Shown here: in pieces, positions 1 through 7,094 of the stretch
Numbering within the stretch: position 1 is the first letter of the stretch
Layout of the letters: each line of letters begins with the position of its first letter
Origin: VBAS01 sp035764525
GTDB lineage: Bacteria; Bacteroidota; Bacteroidia; Chitinophagales; Chitinophagaceae
Length of the DNA: 11,797 nucleotides
Direction of reading: 5' to 3'
Assembly: GCA_035764525.1 (NCBI GenBank)
Contig: DASTZB010000161.1
Span: 1-11,797, forward strand
The notes under the pieces: generated by a model
Seen by the model: the letters and a program-made list of their open reading frames with translations, nothing else
What the model was told of the DNA's origin: nothing
The model's database searches: none
Position numbers and translations under genes: made by a program

Positions 1-1935
1 TTCTCCAAATTGTGATGATGCATCTGCATTTGCCGAAGCTTCAAACTGGTAACGATCATCGAAGCTATAGGTAAAGTTGCCATAGCCAGAAGCAAGGCGA
101 GTATTTATTTTGCCGGTTATTGGCCGCTGGTTGGAATAGGCATTACCAAAAGCGAGGTCAGTTAATTTATCACTGGAAAAACCGATCAGCTCAATACCAG
201 CGGATTCACTTTTTGTTTCCATGGCTGTAGCACCCACTGATGTATAGAATTGGTGTCTGTCGATCTTTTTATTATAATGAAGATTTACTGTTCCTTCCCA
301 GTTTAAGAATTCGCTGGTTGTTTGATTGTATTGTCCTCTTTTGAAGAAATCATTGGGTGTAAAATTTGCAAAAGCGGTATGGCTTGGAGGAAGAAAAGTA
401 TTATGCTCATCCGATTGTTTAGCAATACCAAATCTTCCTTCAAATTTGAAACCACGACCGATCATCCAATTGAGTGAAGTTAAATTGCTCATTCTTGAAT
501 AAGCATGATCATCAGTTGTTGATATGACCCCATTGTAGGCAGGATTGTAAAAACGGACCGTATTTCCCTGGTAAGTATATTCCTCCAGGATGCGTTTCAT
601 CTCACCAGTTACAGAATCATAGGGATTCCAATATCCATTCTGGCGGGAATAATCTGCAAGACTTCCATAAGGAGAATTTGATGAATTCGATTTCAGATAA
701 GTAAGGTAATTCGTAATCACAAGATTTTTAATGCGGGTACTTATATGACCTCCAAAATTCACATTCTTTCTTGCCGACCCTTTCGTGGCACCTTGTATGT
801 CGTTATAAGAGAAATCCAATCCATAGTTTATATCGTCATCGCCGCCATCAAGTGATAAATAATGTTTGCTGCCCACGCCAGTTCTTGTTGGTAACTCCAG
901 CCAATCAGTATTGACTCCTTTATTTACCTGGTACAACCGGGATTGATAAAGCGGGGAGTTACCTGCATAAAGTCCAGCTGCTTGCTCCAGTCGAAGTTTT
1001 TCGGAAGAGTTCAATAAGTTATAAGAAGAAAGATCAGGCGTGGTTACCTGTACCTGTCCTGAATAAGTAATATTAAAAACACCTTTCTGTGGAAGTCTGG
1101 TTTGAATTAACAATACTCCGTTGCCACCTCTTACACCGTATATAGAGGTAGCAGCAGCATCTTTTAAGATGGTGATCTTTTCAATCCTGTTTATATCAAT
1201 ATCCAGCGCTGTTTGAAGAGCTACCTGTACCCCATTTAATAAAATAACCGGCTGGTCAGGATTCATGATATTACTTGCTACAAAATCACCTACCGAAGGA
1301 TTAAGTTGCACACCTGTTGAAACATTTCCTGTTTGACTGGCAATGGTAGCTGACGCGGGGAAATTATAGGCGCCTCTTATTTTTACTGATGGAGCAACAT
1401 TTGGATCATCGCCATACTTATTGTCTCTTGAAACGATAAATGACGGATCATAATATTTCAAAGCTTCTGCAAAATTCAATGGGTTCACTTTCCGAAGATC
1501 ATCACCTTTCACAATTGTAGCTGCACCTGAAAAATGTTCGACGGGTCTTTCATAAAATCCATTGTTATAATTGCCCGTTACACCCGGAATTTCTCTTTTT
1601 GAAAGACGCAGTTGCAGCGCTGCTTTTGCTTTTTTGGATTGAGCCAGGTACCCGGCCTTAGATACAGTGACAAAACTTCCGGCGGGAATACTGTCAAATT
1701 CAATAAAGCCTTTACTATTTGTATATCCTCTTTTAGAACCAACAGTAACATACACACTATCCAAAGCTGCACCGTCCATTAAATCTTTAACCGTTACTTT
1801 AATTTTTCCCAACGTCTTTTTGGGAATTGAATCTTTTGGTGTTTGTAGATAAAAACCAGTTTTTTCTGCAGCAGCACTTGAAGAAAAACATAAAATTGAA
1901 AAGGCTGCAGTCAAAGAGAACAGTAAATGCTTCAT
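1..1935 (-). CDS. SusC/RagA-family TonB-linked outer membrane receptor, 3' end outside window
   Basis: The reading frame is open from the ATG at 1935 to base 1, giving 645 residues without a stop; the C-terminal half of the barrel is off the left edge. Seen: a signal peptide (about residues 1-23, ending SSSAAA), a carboxypeptidase-D-like regulatory beta domain (about 44-110, with a GYTNSKGFIEFDSIPAG stretch), then a TonB plug (about 130-283) containing VKIRGAY, PVILLNGV and the family signature ILKDAAATSIYGVRGGNG (257-274). Barrel strands follow. Proteins of this family sit in the outer membrane and import oligomers with a SusD lipoprotein, using TonB energy. No SusD gene is visible; it would lie further left. 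An in-frame ATG at 1965 would add ten residues, but 1935 gives a better signal peptide. The plug has a longer spacer than usual between VKIRGAY and PVILLNG. The gene is divergent from the two-component operon, which may regulate it (inference). Substrate unknown. Confidence 0.95.
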   Translation of the reverse strand, partial: MKHLLFSLTAAFSILCFSSSAAAEKTGFYLQTPKDSIPKKTLGKIKVTVKDLMDGAALDSVYVTVGSKRGYTNSKGFIEFDSIPAGSFVTVSKAGYLAQSKKAKAALQLRLSKREIPGVTGNYNNGFYERPVEHFSGAATIVKGDDLRKVNPLNFAEALKYYDPSFIVSRDNKYGDDPNVAPSVKIRGAYNFPASATIASQTGNVSTGVQLNPSVGDFVASNIMNPDQPVILLNGVQVALQTALDIDINRIEKITILKDAAATSIYGVRGGNGVLLIQTRLPQKGVFNITYSGQVQVTTPDLSSYNLLNSSEKLRLEQAAGLYAGNSPLYQSRLYQVNKGVNTDWLELPTRTGVGSKHYLSLDGGDDDINYGLDFSYNDIQGATKGSARKNVNFGGHISTRIKNLVITNYLTYLKSNSSNSPYGSLADYSRQNGYWNPYDSVTGEMKRILEEYTYQGNTVRFYNPAYNGVISTTDDHAYSRMSNLTSLNWMIGRGFKFEGRFGIAKQSDEHNTFLPPSHTAFANFTPNDFFKRGQYNQTTSEFLNWEGTVNLHYNKKIDRHQFYTSVGATAMETKSESAGIELIGFSSDKLTDLAFGNAYSNQRPITGKINTRLASGYGNFTYSFDDRYQFEASANADASSQFGE

Positions 1936-1995
1936 GAAAAAATGTATAAGTTTTGATTCGTTCATTTTCGCTCAGTTGATAATGTCTTTTACTGA

Positions 1996-2030
1996 CAAAC
2001 TTCTAATGCTAATACTTGTTTCCGATCAAA
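1996..2030 (-). promoter_or_regulatory. Possible Bacteroidota-type promoter for the leftward SusC gene
   Basis: Read on the minus strand, TTTG (2030-2027) is followed after about 23 bases by GAAGTTTG (2003-1996). The second element matches the Bacteroidota -7 consensus TAnnTTTG except at its first base; the first matches the -33 TTTG element. The spacing is slightly longer than usual. Transcription would begin about 50 bases before the ATG at 1935. This is a weak match by eye only. Confidence 0.22.
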
Positions 2031-2105
2031 TGCCTCAGTCCAATCAACTCAACACAAGAATTCCGATGTTAAGGTAAACCGTTTTTGAAGGGCAGAAATC
2101 AAGCT

Positions 2106-2135
2106 TTTGACCAGTTAAACCTTCTATTTGACCAA
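2106..2135. promoter_or_regulatory. Candidate LytTR regulator operator: two TTTGACCA direct repeats with 21-bp period
   Basis: TTTGACCA occurs at 2106-2113 and again at 2127-2134, separated by 13 bases, so the copies lie on the same face of the helix two turns apart. LytTR-domain regulators characteristically bind paired direct repeats of 8-10 bases with this period; E. coli BtsR/YehT and YpdB and staphylococcal AgrA are examples. The site lies 33 bases before the GTG proposed for the kinase and about 170 bases before the SusC ATG. Its fit to the adjacent LytTR regulator makes autoregulation, control of the divergent SusC gene, or both plausible. The repeat is seen; the function is inferred. 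Confidence 0.45.
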
Positions 2136-2167
2136 ATCGAAAATCCGGCTGATGAAATTTTGGTTGC

Positions 2168-3409
2168 GTGGAAGACCAAGCTTGTCAGTTAAAGACTACT
2201 CTTGGTCAATTGGTTATAAAAACAAACCAGTTATTTTTTCAATTTGTAGGTAAGATTAAATTCTTACAAGTGTATATTGTGACAGGATTAAATTTAAATA
2301 CTGAACTTTTGTTAGCCCCTCCCTTTAGAAGAAGTGGTTTACTTGTTTTTTTTGTCCATTGGATGGCTTGGTTGATATTGCATTTTATCGTCTTTATTCC
2401 AACGCTTGTCAATAGTAAAATACAGTTTGGAGAGCCTTTCATCTATACACATTTTGTTATTCCCACGTTGAACTTTTTACTATTCTATGTGGTCGCCTTT
2501 TATCTAATACCCGGGATGGCCACGCTTGAAAAAAAATGGTTGTGGATAGTGGCCGCTTCCCTGGTAATTGCCGTCATCTATACCTACGGGAGATTTCGGC
2601 TCCAGGCAATTCAGGACGAGTATCTGTTGAGTCAAAGCCGTATGTTTGATAAATTTCCCCGCAAATCCGCATCGGAATCGCTGGGACCTTTCGATTATCT
2701 TTTCAGATCTTATGCATTTTCCAGGAACAACCTCCTGATTAGTGTATCTACTGTTGTTGTTGGATTTGCTTATCGTCTTTTATTGCTTTGGTACCAGCAG
2801 GAAAAGCTCAGAAAGGACCTGGAAAATCAAAAACTCCAGGCCGAATTATCTTTTTTGAAAATGCAGGTGAATCCGCATTTTCTTTTTAATGCACTGAATA
2901 ATATCTATTCATTAGCTGTAATGGAAAAAAGCAAAAAAACAGGTGATAGCATTATGAAGCTATCTGAATTGATGCGTTATGTGTTGTATGAAAAAGAAGA
3001 TGCTGAAAACAAAGTGAGCCTGGATAAAGAGATACGACATATCAATAGCTATATAGATTTGGAAAAACTGAGACATCCAGGAGATATTTATATCAATTTT
3101 TCAATCGAGGGAGACACAAACAACAAACGAATTGCCCCCCTTCTGCTTTTCCCACTGATCGAGAATGCTTGCAAACACGGCATTCTTACCGACTCGGAAA
3201 AGCCGGTCGATATACAATTAAATGTCAATGCCACGCATCTTAACTTTTCGATTGAGAACTTTAGTAATGGTTATCTAAAAGATGAAGTTGGTGGTATCGG
3301 TATTCCAAATGTTCAAAAGCGTTTGGAACTCATCTATGGGAAAAATCATACCCTCGATGTAAAAAAGACAGAGGAGAAATTTCTTGTGAATTTACAGTTA
3401 CCTTTATGA
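2168..3409 (+). CDS. LytS/YehU-type sensor histidine kinase (His_kinase family)
   Basis: This inner-membrane kinase should phosphorylate the regulator encoded immediately downstream. With the GTG start it has 413 residues. Seen: four hydrophobic segments at about 57-80, 92-114, 124-140 and 187-207, a short coiled linker (about 208-230), then the His_kinase phosphoacceptor motif NPHFLFNALN (235-244, His237). The ATP-binding domain shows the N-box PLIENACKHG (329-338) and the glycine motif GGIGIPNVQKRL (375-386). There is no large extracytoplasmic sensor domain, so the signal is probably sensed by the membrane bundle (inference). The start is uncertain: no ATG precedes the first membrane helix, the frame opens after a TGA at 2153-2155, and GTG at 2168, 2270 or 2279 could each initiate. 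Residues 1-34 do not look family-like. The stop overlaps the next start as ATGA, showing translational coupling. Confidence 0.93.
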   Translation: MEDQACQLKTTLGQLVIKTNQLFFQFVGKIKFLQVYIVTGLNLNTELLLAPPFRRSGLLVFFVHWMAWLILHFIVFIPTLVNSKIQFGEPFIYTHFVIPTLNFLLFYVVAFYLIPGMATLEKKWLWIVAASLVIAVIYTYGRFRLQAIQDEYLLSQSRMFDKFPRKSASESLGPFDYLFRSYAFSRNNLLISVSTVVVGFAYRLLLLWYQQEKLRKDLENQKLQAELSFLKMQVNPHFLFNALNNIYSLAVMEKSKKTGDSIMKLSELMRYVLYEKEDAENKVSLDKEIRHINSYIDLEKLRHPGDIYINFSIEGDTNNKRIAPLLLFPLIENACKHGILTDSEKPVDIQLNVNATHLNFSIENFSNGYLKDEVGGIGIPNVQKRLELIYGKNHTLDVKKTEEKFLVNLQLPL

Positions 3410-4146
3410 GTGAACCAACCACTCTCTCTATGTTAAAATGCATGGTGATCGACGATGAGCCATTAGCCATTCAATTGCTGAAAGACCATATCAGCAAAGT
3501 TCCTTTTTTGCAACTGGAAAACACTTTTAATAATCCAATGGAAGCATTGGTCAATTTCAATTCAAACCCTGTTGACCTTATTTTTCTGGATATCCAAATG
3601 CCACAGCTTAATGGCGTTCAATTTATGCAATTGCTGCAAAACCGGGCACAGGTTATTATATCATCGGCCTACCACGAGTATGCAATTGAAGGGTTTGAGC
3701 ATAATGTGATTGATTACCTGTTAAAGCCTATTTCGTTTGAACGTTTTTACCGGGCCGTAGAAAAGGCATACAATCTTAAAAATCCATCACAAAAACTCAA
3801 TAAGTCACAGGAACTGTATCCTGAAACAGGCGGGTACATTTTTGTGAAGGTCGAAACTAAAATGGTGAGGGTGGAGCTGGATGATATTCTCTTTATTGAA
3901 GGTTTAAAAAACTACGTTTCCATTTATACAAAAAATCAACGCATCGTCACGCTGCAGGTAATGAAACAACTGGAAGAAGTTTTACCTCCAAATCGTTTTG
4001 TAAGAGTTCATAAATCATTTATTGTTGCGATCGATAAAATAAATTCTATCGAACGGCAGGAGATACTTATAAAAGACCGCCTTATTCCTATTGGCAATAC
4101 TTACCAGGAACATTTTTTCAAATTACTTGAAACGAAAAAAGCCTGA
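3406..4146 (+). CDS. LytTR-family response regulator (LytR/AlgR type)
   Basis: This is a 246-residue DNA-binding response regulator, partner of the kinase it overlaps by four bases. Seen: a receiver domain (about 11-125) with the acidic pair D16-D17, the phosphoacceptor Asp62 in LIFLDIQMP, the conserved Ser87 in the IISSAY switch segment, and Lys107 in YLLKPI. A LytTR domain follows (about 143-242), with FVKVETKMVRVELDDILFIE, the LKNYVSIYT strand, and FVRVHKSFIVAIDKI. Proteins of this build bind paired direct repeats through the LytTR beta fold, and such repeats occur upstream of the operon at 2106-2134. An internal ATG at codon 9 (MLKCMVIDDE) could also initiate and leaves the receiver whole; 3406 is preferred because of the overlap. 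Gene targets are unknown; the divergent SusC gene is the obvious candidate (inference). Confidence 0.95.
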   Translation: MSEPTTLSMLKCMVIDDEPLAIQLLKDHISKVPFLQLENTFNNPMEALVNFNSNPVDLIFLDIQMPQLNGVQFMQLLQNRAQVIISSAYHEYAIEGFEHNVIDYLLKPISFERFYRAVEKAYNLKNPSQKLNKSQELYPETGGYIFVKVETKMVRVELDDILFIEGLKNYVSIYTKNQRIVTLQVMKQLEEVLPPNRFVRVHKSFIVAIDKINSIERQEILIKDRLIPIGNTYQEHFFKLLETKKA

Positions 4147-4262
4147 GAATCTTTTTCAGATATAAATTTTACAAAATTGGATTGGTTCCCTGTTTGAAAG
4201 ACGCTGCCCACGTTAAAACTTTACTGTTATTATTTGTCAACGCTTTTTCTTCTATTTATTTT

Positions 4263-5078
4263 TTAAACACCACTGAATATAGAAAAACCGCCGTCAACAT
4301 TTACTACTGTTCCTGTTACAAATCTTGACGCATCACTCAATAACCATATGAGAACTCCGTTCAACTCGGCAGGTTCCCCAAAACGATTAAAGGGTGTATT
4401 TTTTATCACCAGCTCCCCCCGCTCCGTCATTGTTCCATTGCCATTTGTAAGTAAGTTTTTGTTTTGCTCAGTAAGAAAGAATCCTGGTGCGATCGCATTC
4501 ATTCGTATCATATCTCCATAGCGTTTTCCTAATTCTACTGCAAACCATTTGGTATAACAATCAATGGCGCTTTTTGCCATACTATAGCCGAGCACTTTTG
4601 TAATTACACGTTGCGACGCCATGGAAGAAATATTAACAATGCTTCCTTTTCCCTGTCTGGCAATTACCTCTCCGAAGATTTGTGTGGGCAGCATTGTTCC
4701 AAATAAATTCAGATTCATTACTTCTTTGAGAGCGGCAATGTCTAGCTGAAAAATATCCTGATCCGGTGCTATAACGGCTTGCGGCATATTACCCCCCGCT
4801 GCATTTACAAGACCATCAATTTTTCCAAATTCGTTTAGCACCATTTTCTTCGCAGCCAGGAGTTGTTGTACATCAGTTACATCAGCTATCAGGGTAATTG
4901 CCTTACCCCCATTCCGGACAATTTCTTTCACTCTTTGCGTTGCTATTTTTTCATTTCTTCCCAATAGACCAACGATGGCGCCTTCTGCTGCCAATGCATT
5001 AATAAAAGAATGGCCAAGTACACCCGTAGCTCCGGTAACTACGATCACTTTATCTTTTACTGAAAAAATATTTTCCAT
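4263..5078 (-). CDS. SDR-family oxidoreductase, D-mannonate oxidoreductase (fructuronate reductase)-like
   Basis: A 271-residue classical short-chain dehydrogenase, cytoplasmic and complete. Seen: the cofactor glycine motif TGATGVLG (15-22), the NAAGGN segment (92-97), Asn124 in NLNLFG, and the catalytic Ser152, Tyr165 and Lys169 (YSMAK). The C-terminal substrate loop has APGFFLTEQN (197-206), and the protein ends with VDGGFSIFSGV. The NAAGGN segment and the FLTEQN...TPFNRFGEP pattern resemble the Bacteroidota SDRs annotated as D-mannonate oxidoreductase, which interconvert D-fructuronate and D-mannonate; this is recalled family resemblance, not a search result. No mannonate dehydratase or uronate isomerase is in the window, so another polyol or sugar-acid substrate is possible. 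It lies 8 bases after the ThuA-like gene, almost certainly in the same transcript, and is convergent with the response regulator. Confidence 0.9.
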   Translation of the reverse strand: MENIFSVKDKVIVVTGATGVLGHSFINALAAEGAIVGLLGRNEKIATQRVKEIVRNGGKAITLIADVTDVQQLLAAKKMVLNEFGKIDGLVNAAGGNMPQAVIAPDQDIFQLDIAALKEVMNLNLFGTMLPTQIFGEVIARQGKGSIVNISSMASQRVITKVLGYSMAKSAIDCYTKWFAVELGKRYGDMIRMNAIAPGFFLTEQNKNLLTNGNGTMTERGELVIKNTPFNRFGEPAELNGVLIWLLSDASRFVTGTVVNVDGGFSIFSGV

Positions 5079-5086
5079 TTAATAAC

Positions 5087-5938
5087 TTAATAACGTAATG
5101 ATGTATCTCTTGAATCAGCATATGCTTTACTATAATCCAATCTTTTAACACTGCCGGCTATATAACTAATGCCCTGAAATATGTGTTGCACATAAACAGG
5201 GTCGGTATAATCTTTTTTATCGTGACCCAAAACAGTACACCATGTGTGGCCTCCATCAAAGTCGTTGGTCCATACTGCCGGATACAATTCAGAAAAAGTA
5301 CCGGCGTTTTTAATGATGAGATTTTTTTGCGTGGTATCTGATGTATTCAAAGTAGTGATATCATGCGCCATTATAGCTTTAGAGCCGGGATACAACTCTT
5401 TGGCAAAATAACATTCATCTTCTTTCTCCCATACCTTAGGTAAACCCTGGACAGAAGGATGCGAAGGGTCGATCACCTTTACCGAAAATTTTTGAAATTT
5501 TGCATGCCATGAAAAAGTTCCGCCCAGCATCATCTTAAACCATTTCCAGTTTCGTTCAGTTCCTGTAACAGAATGAATCCCTACAAACCCTCCTCCTGCT
5601 TCTATATATCGTCTGAAAGCCAGTCGCTGTGCGTCTGTGTCAAAGACATCGTTATTGGTGCTTGGGAATATTAGCAAGGTATAGTGCTTAAGATTTTCTT
5701 CAGTCATCACAGAAGCGTTTGCGGACGTATCCACTTTGAATCCATATTGTTTACCTAATTTCTGAATACAACTTACAGCGCCGGGGATATTATCATGCAC
5801 ATACCCGTTTCCATTTTTGGTATAAACAAGTACACTTACTTTTTTCCAATCTACTCTGGTCTGTGCATTGAGATTTCCACCAATGGAAAAAAGAAGTGGT
5901 ATGAAAAATAAAATTATAAACCTTTTAAGTTCTTTCAT
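5087..5938 (-). CDS. Secreted ThuA-like domain protein
   Basis: A 283-residue protein with an N-terminal signal peptide (about 1-25, ending NLNAQ) and one ThuA-like domain (about 34-265), a class-I glutamine-amidotransferase-like fold named after the rhizobial trehalose utilisation protein. Seen: VLVYTKNGNGYVHDN near the start, LLIFPSTNND (88-97), the nucleophile-elbow-like GGGFVGIHS (115-123), the GGTFSWH segment (139-145), the acidic EKEDE (171-175), and AVWTNDFDGGHTWCTVLGHD (221-240). The usual catalytic cysteine of amidotransferases is replaced by His122 in this motif, as in other ThuA proteins, so it is not a typical amidase. In Bacteroidota such genes often accompany Gfo/Idh/MocA oxidoreductases in sugar-oxidation loci, which fits the Gfo/Idh remnant upstream. 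The precise reaction is unknown. It should act in the periplasm and is co-transcribed with the SDR gene. Confidence 0.92.
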   Translation of the reverse strand: MKELKRFIILFFIPLLFSIGGNLNAQTRVDWKKVSVLVYTKNGNGYVHDNIPGAVSCIQKLGKQYGFKVDTSANASVMTEENLKHYTLLIFPSTNNDVFDTDAQRLAFRRYIEAGGGFVGIHSVTGTERNWKWFKMMLGGTFSWHAKFQKFSVKVIDPSHPSVQGLPKVWEKEDECYFAKELYPGSKAIMAHDITTLNTSDTTQKNLIIKNAGTFSELYPAVWTNDFDGGHTWCTVLGHDKKDYTDPVYVQHIFQGISYIAGSVKRLDYSKAYADSRDTSLRY

Positions 5939-6030
5939 ATAAAAATATTAAGTGATTATTTGACACCACTTTTAGTTGCATTCTGAATTGCGTGTGCTAC
6001 ATTGGAACTTAAATAAATGAATGTGATTAA

Positions 6031-6135
6031 TTATTGAGTTATCATTTCCACCTTTTTTATATTTTTTACAGAAACAAGCATTTCTTTCTTTTTCTTCATA
6101 AAAACAAGCACACTGTCCCTTTGCTCCTTGATCAC
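6031..6135 (-). other. In-frame 34-codon extension after the plug-protein stop
   Basis: Directly after the TGA, in the same frame, comes GTG ATC AAG GAG and onward to a TAA at 6033-6031. The translation begins VIKEQRDSVLVF and ends VSVKNIKKVEMITQ, alternating hydrophobic and charged residues as in short beta strands. A GGA-to-TGA change would restore a continuous VEGVIKEQ reading. It may be the severed C-terminal part of the plug protein. Chance openness of this length is not rare, so the evidence is the residue pattern rather than length. Confidence 0.4.
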
Positions 6136-6642
6136 TCACTCCACTATCACATCATCAGATAAGCCGATTACTTTTAAATTTGTTTTATGCTCAATGAAAT
6201 AAGTATAGGCAGACTTGGTATAAGTGGAAACGACTGCGTTGTTGGTTGGGGTGGCTCCTTTTTTTGTGGTAATAATAATTACTCCAAATGCACCTTGCGC
6301 CCCGTATTCAGCTGTAGAAGCAGCATCTTTTAAAACACTTATCTCATCTACATCCTGAGGATTCATATTCCCAATATCTCCTGAGAATATGGAACCATCT
6401 ACAACAAACAGCGGAGGCTTTTGATTGTTTAAACTGCTTGCTCCTCTCACTACAATAGTTCCACCACTCCTGTCATTTGAAATTTTTACGTCAAGGCCCG
6501 GGACATCACGGAGCATTTCATAAATCGTTTTATAAGTTCCGGGAGTCACTTTATTAGATCCTGACTGGGCATGTGCAATTGCAGAGATTAAAAAAAATAA
6601 AGAAAAGAAAACCCAATTGATGATGAATTTATTTTTTTTCAT
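6136..6642 (-). CDS. Stand-alone TonB plug-domain protein with signal peptide, possibly cut short by an in-frame TGA
   Basis: A 168-residue secreted protein. Seen: a signal peptide (about 1-26, ending AIAHAQ) and a plug domain like that of SusC proteins (about 36-129), with MLRDVPGLDV (43-52), IVVRGASSL (63-71), PPLFVVDGSIF (76-86), ISVLKDAAST (101-110), AEYGAQGAFGV (111-121) and ITTKKG. No barrel follows, so it cannot be a transporter by itself. The frame continues after the TGA at 6138-6136 for another 34 codons to a TAA at 6033-6031, and that stretch reads like protein (DSVLVF, VSVKNIKKVEMI). The gene may therefore be a 203-codon gene with a nonsense codon, or the TGA may be its true end. 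It follows the oxidoreductase remnant by 34 bases. Its role is unknown; binding to outer-membrane partners is a guess. Confidence 0.8.
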   Translation of the reverse strand: MKKNKFIINWVFFSLFFLISAIAHAQSGSNKVTPGTYKTIYEMLRDVPGLDVKISNDRSGGTIVVRGASSLNNQKPPLFVVDGSIFSGDIGNMNPQDVDEISVLKDAASTAEYGAQGAFGVIIITTKKGATPTNNAVVSTYTKSAYTYFIEHKTNLKVIGLSDDVIVE

Positions 6643-6676
6643 AAAACTTAATTTTTAAGTGGGTCGTCTTTTGTTA

Positions 6677-7019
6677 TTACTTCCTAACAACATAATTGGT
6701 TCCGTATGGAAACCGCTGCGGTCTTGATAATAATTTATTCGCTTCAACATTCCCATTAAAAATTTCTTTTTTAGGATCCCAATACAATTTCTTTCCAATT
6801 TTCATCGCTGCATGCGCCACCAGGCATGCACTGCATGAACGATGTGCTACTTCGGCAGGGCTGATAGTTGGTTTTTTGTTTTGAATACAATCCAACCAGT
6901 TACCAGACTGAGAATGGAACAATGGTAGGAAAGCTGTTCAAAGCAACAGTACCGGCAGTTAGCTTAATAGTATCTTTTAAAAAAATCCTACGGCCATTAG
7001 ATGGTTTTAAATGATCCAT
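6677..7019 (-). pseudogene. Gfo/Idh/MocA-family oxidoreductase remnant (internal deletion and frame change)
   Basis: From the ATG at 7019 the frame reads a Tat-like N-terminus (NGRRIFLKDT, then a hydrophobic stretch ending FPTIVP), as in exported Gfo/Idh/MocA oxidoreductases, and stops at 6900. In another frame, from about 6919 to 6677, come 80 residues matching the C-terminus of the same family: GNWLDCIQNKKPTISPAEVAHRS, then KKLYWDPKKEIF, LLSRPQR and PYGTNYV. About 320 residues carrying the NAD(P)-binding domain and most of the substrate domain are missing, so the product cannot be an active dehydrogenase. The joint lies within about 6900-6922, where both frames give family-like residues. 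Intact homologues are usually around 430-450 residues. It sits between the susCD terminator and the plug gene, and probably once worked with the ThuA protein (inference). Confidence 0.85.
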
Positions 7020-7031
7020 AAATATATTTTT

Positions 7032-7080
7032 AAAAAAAGAAAGCATGCATTCAATAGCAAAGAATACTTTAAATGCATGC
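7032..7080 (-). terminator. Intrinsic terminator of the susC-susD operon
   Basis: On the minus strand, 15 bases after the susD stop codon, GCATGCATT (7080-7072) pairs with AATGCATGC (7051-7043), a perfect 9-bp stem. The 20-base loop holds a small inner AAAG/CTTT pairing. The stem is followed at once by TTTCTTTTTTT (7042-7032). Stem, position and T-tract all fit a Rho-independent terminator. It ends 12 bases before the ATG of the oxidoreductase remnant. Confidence 0.85.
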
Positions 7081-7094
7081 CTCAACTAAGTAAA

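Noticed and set aside
1151..1172. Similar DNA 'gcatcttttaa' in three places (near 1158, 6326 and 11497), as a dispersed repeat
   Set aside because: All three encode the conserved LKDA motif of TonB plug domains in paralogous genes; the similarity is coding conservation, not a mobile repeat.
1972..2051. Inverted repeat TCAGTTGAT / ATCAACTCA in the divergent region
   Set aside because: Eight of nine positions pair but the arms are about 60 bases apart; too weak to call a site.
4143..4159. Short hairpin CTGAGAATCTTTTTCAG over the regulator stop codon, as a terminator between convergent genes
   Set aside because: The stem has only seven pairs with one G-T pair and a 3-base loop, and no T-tract follows. 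No convincing terminator was found in 4147-4262.
5950..5971. AAGTG/CACTT inverted repeat just before the ThuA gene start
   Set aside because: Only five paired bases with a 12-base loop in AT-rich DNA; expected by chance and wrongly placed for a terminator.
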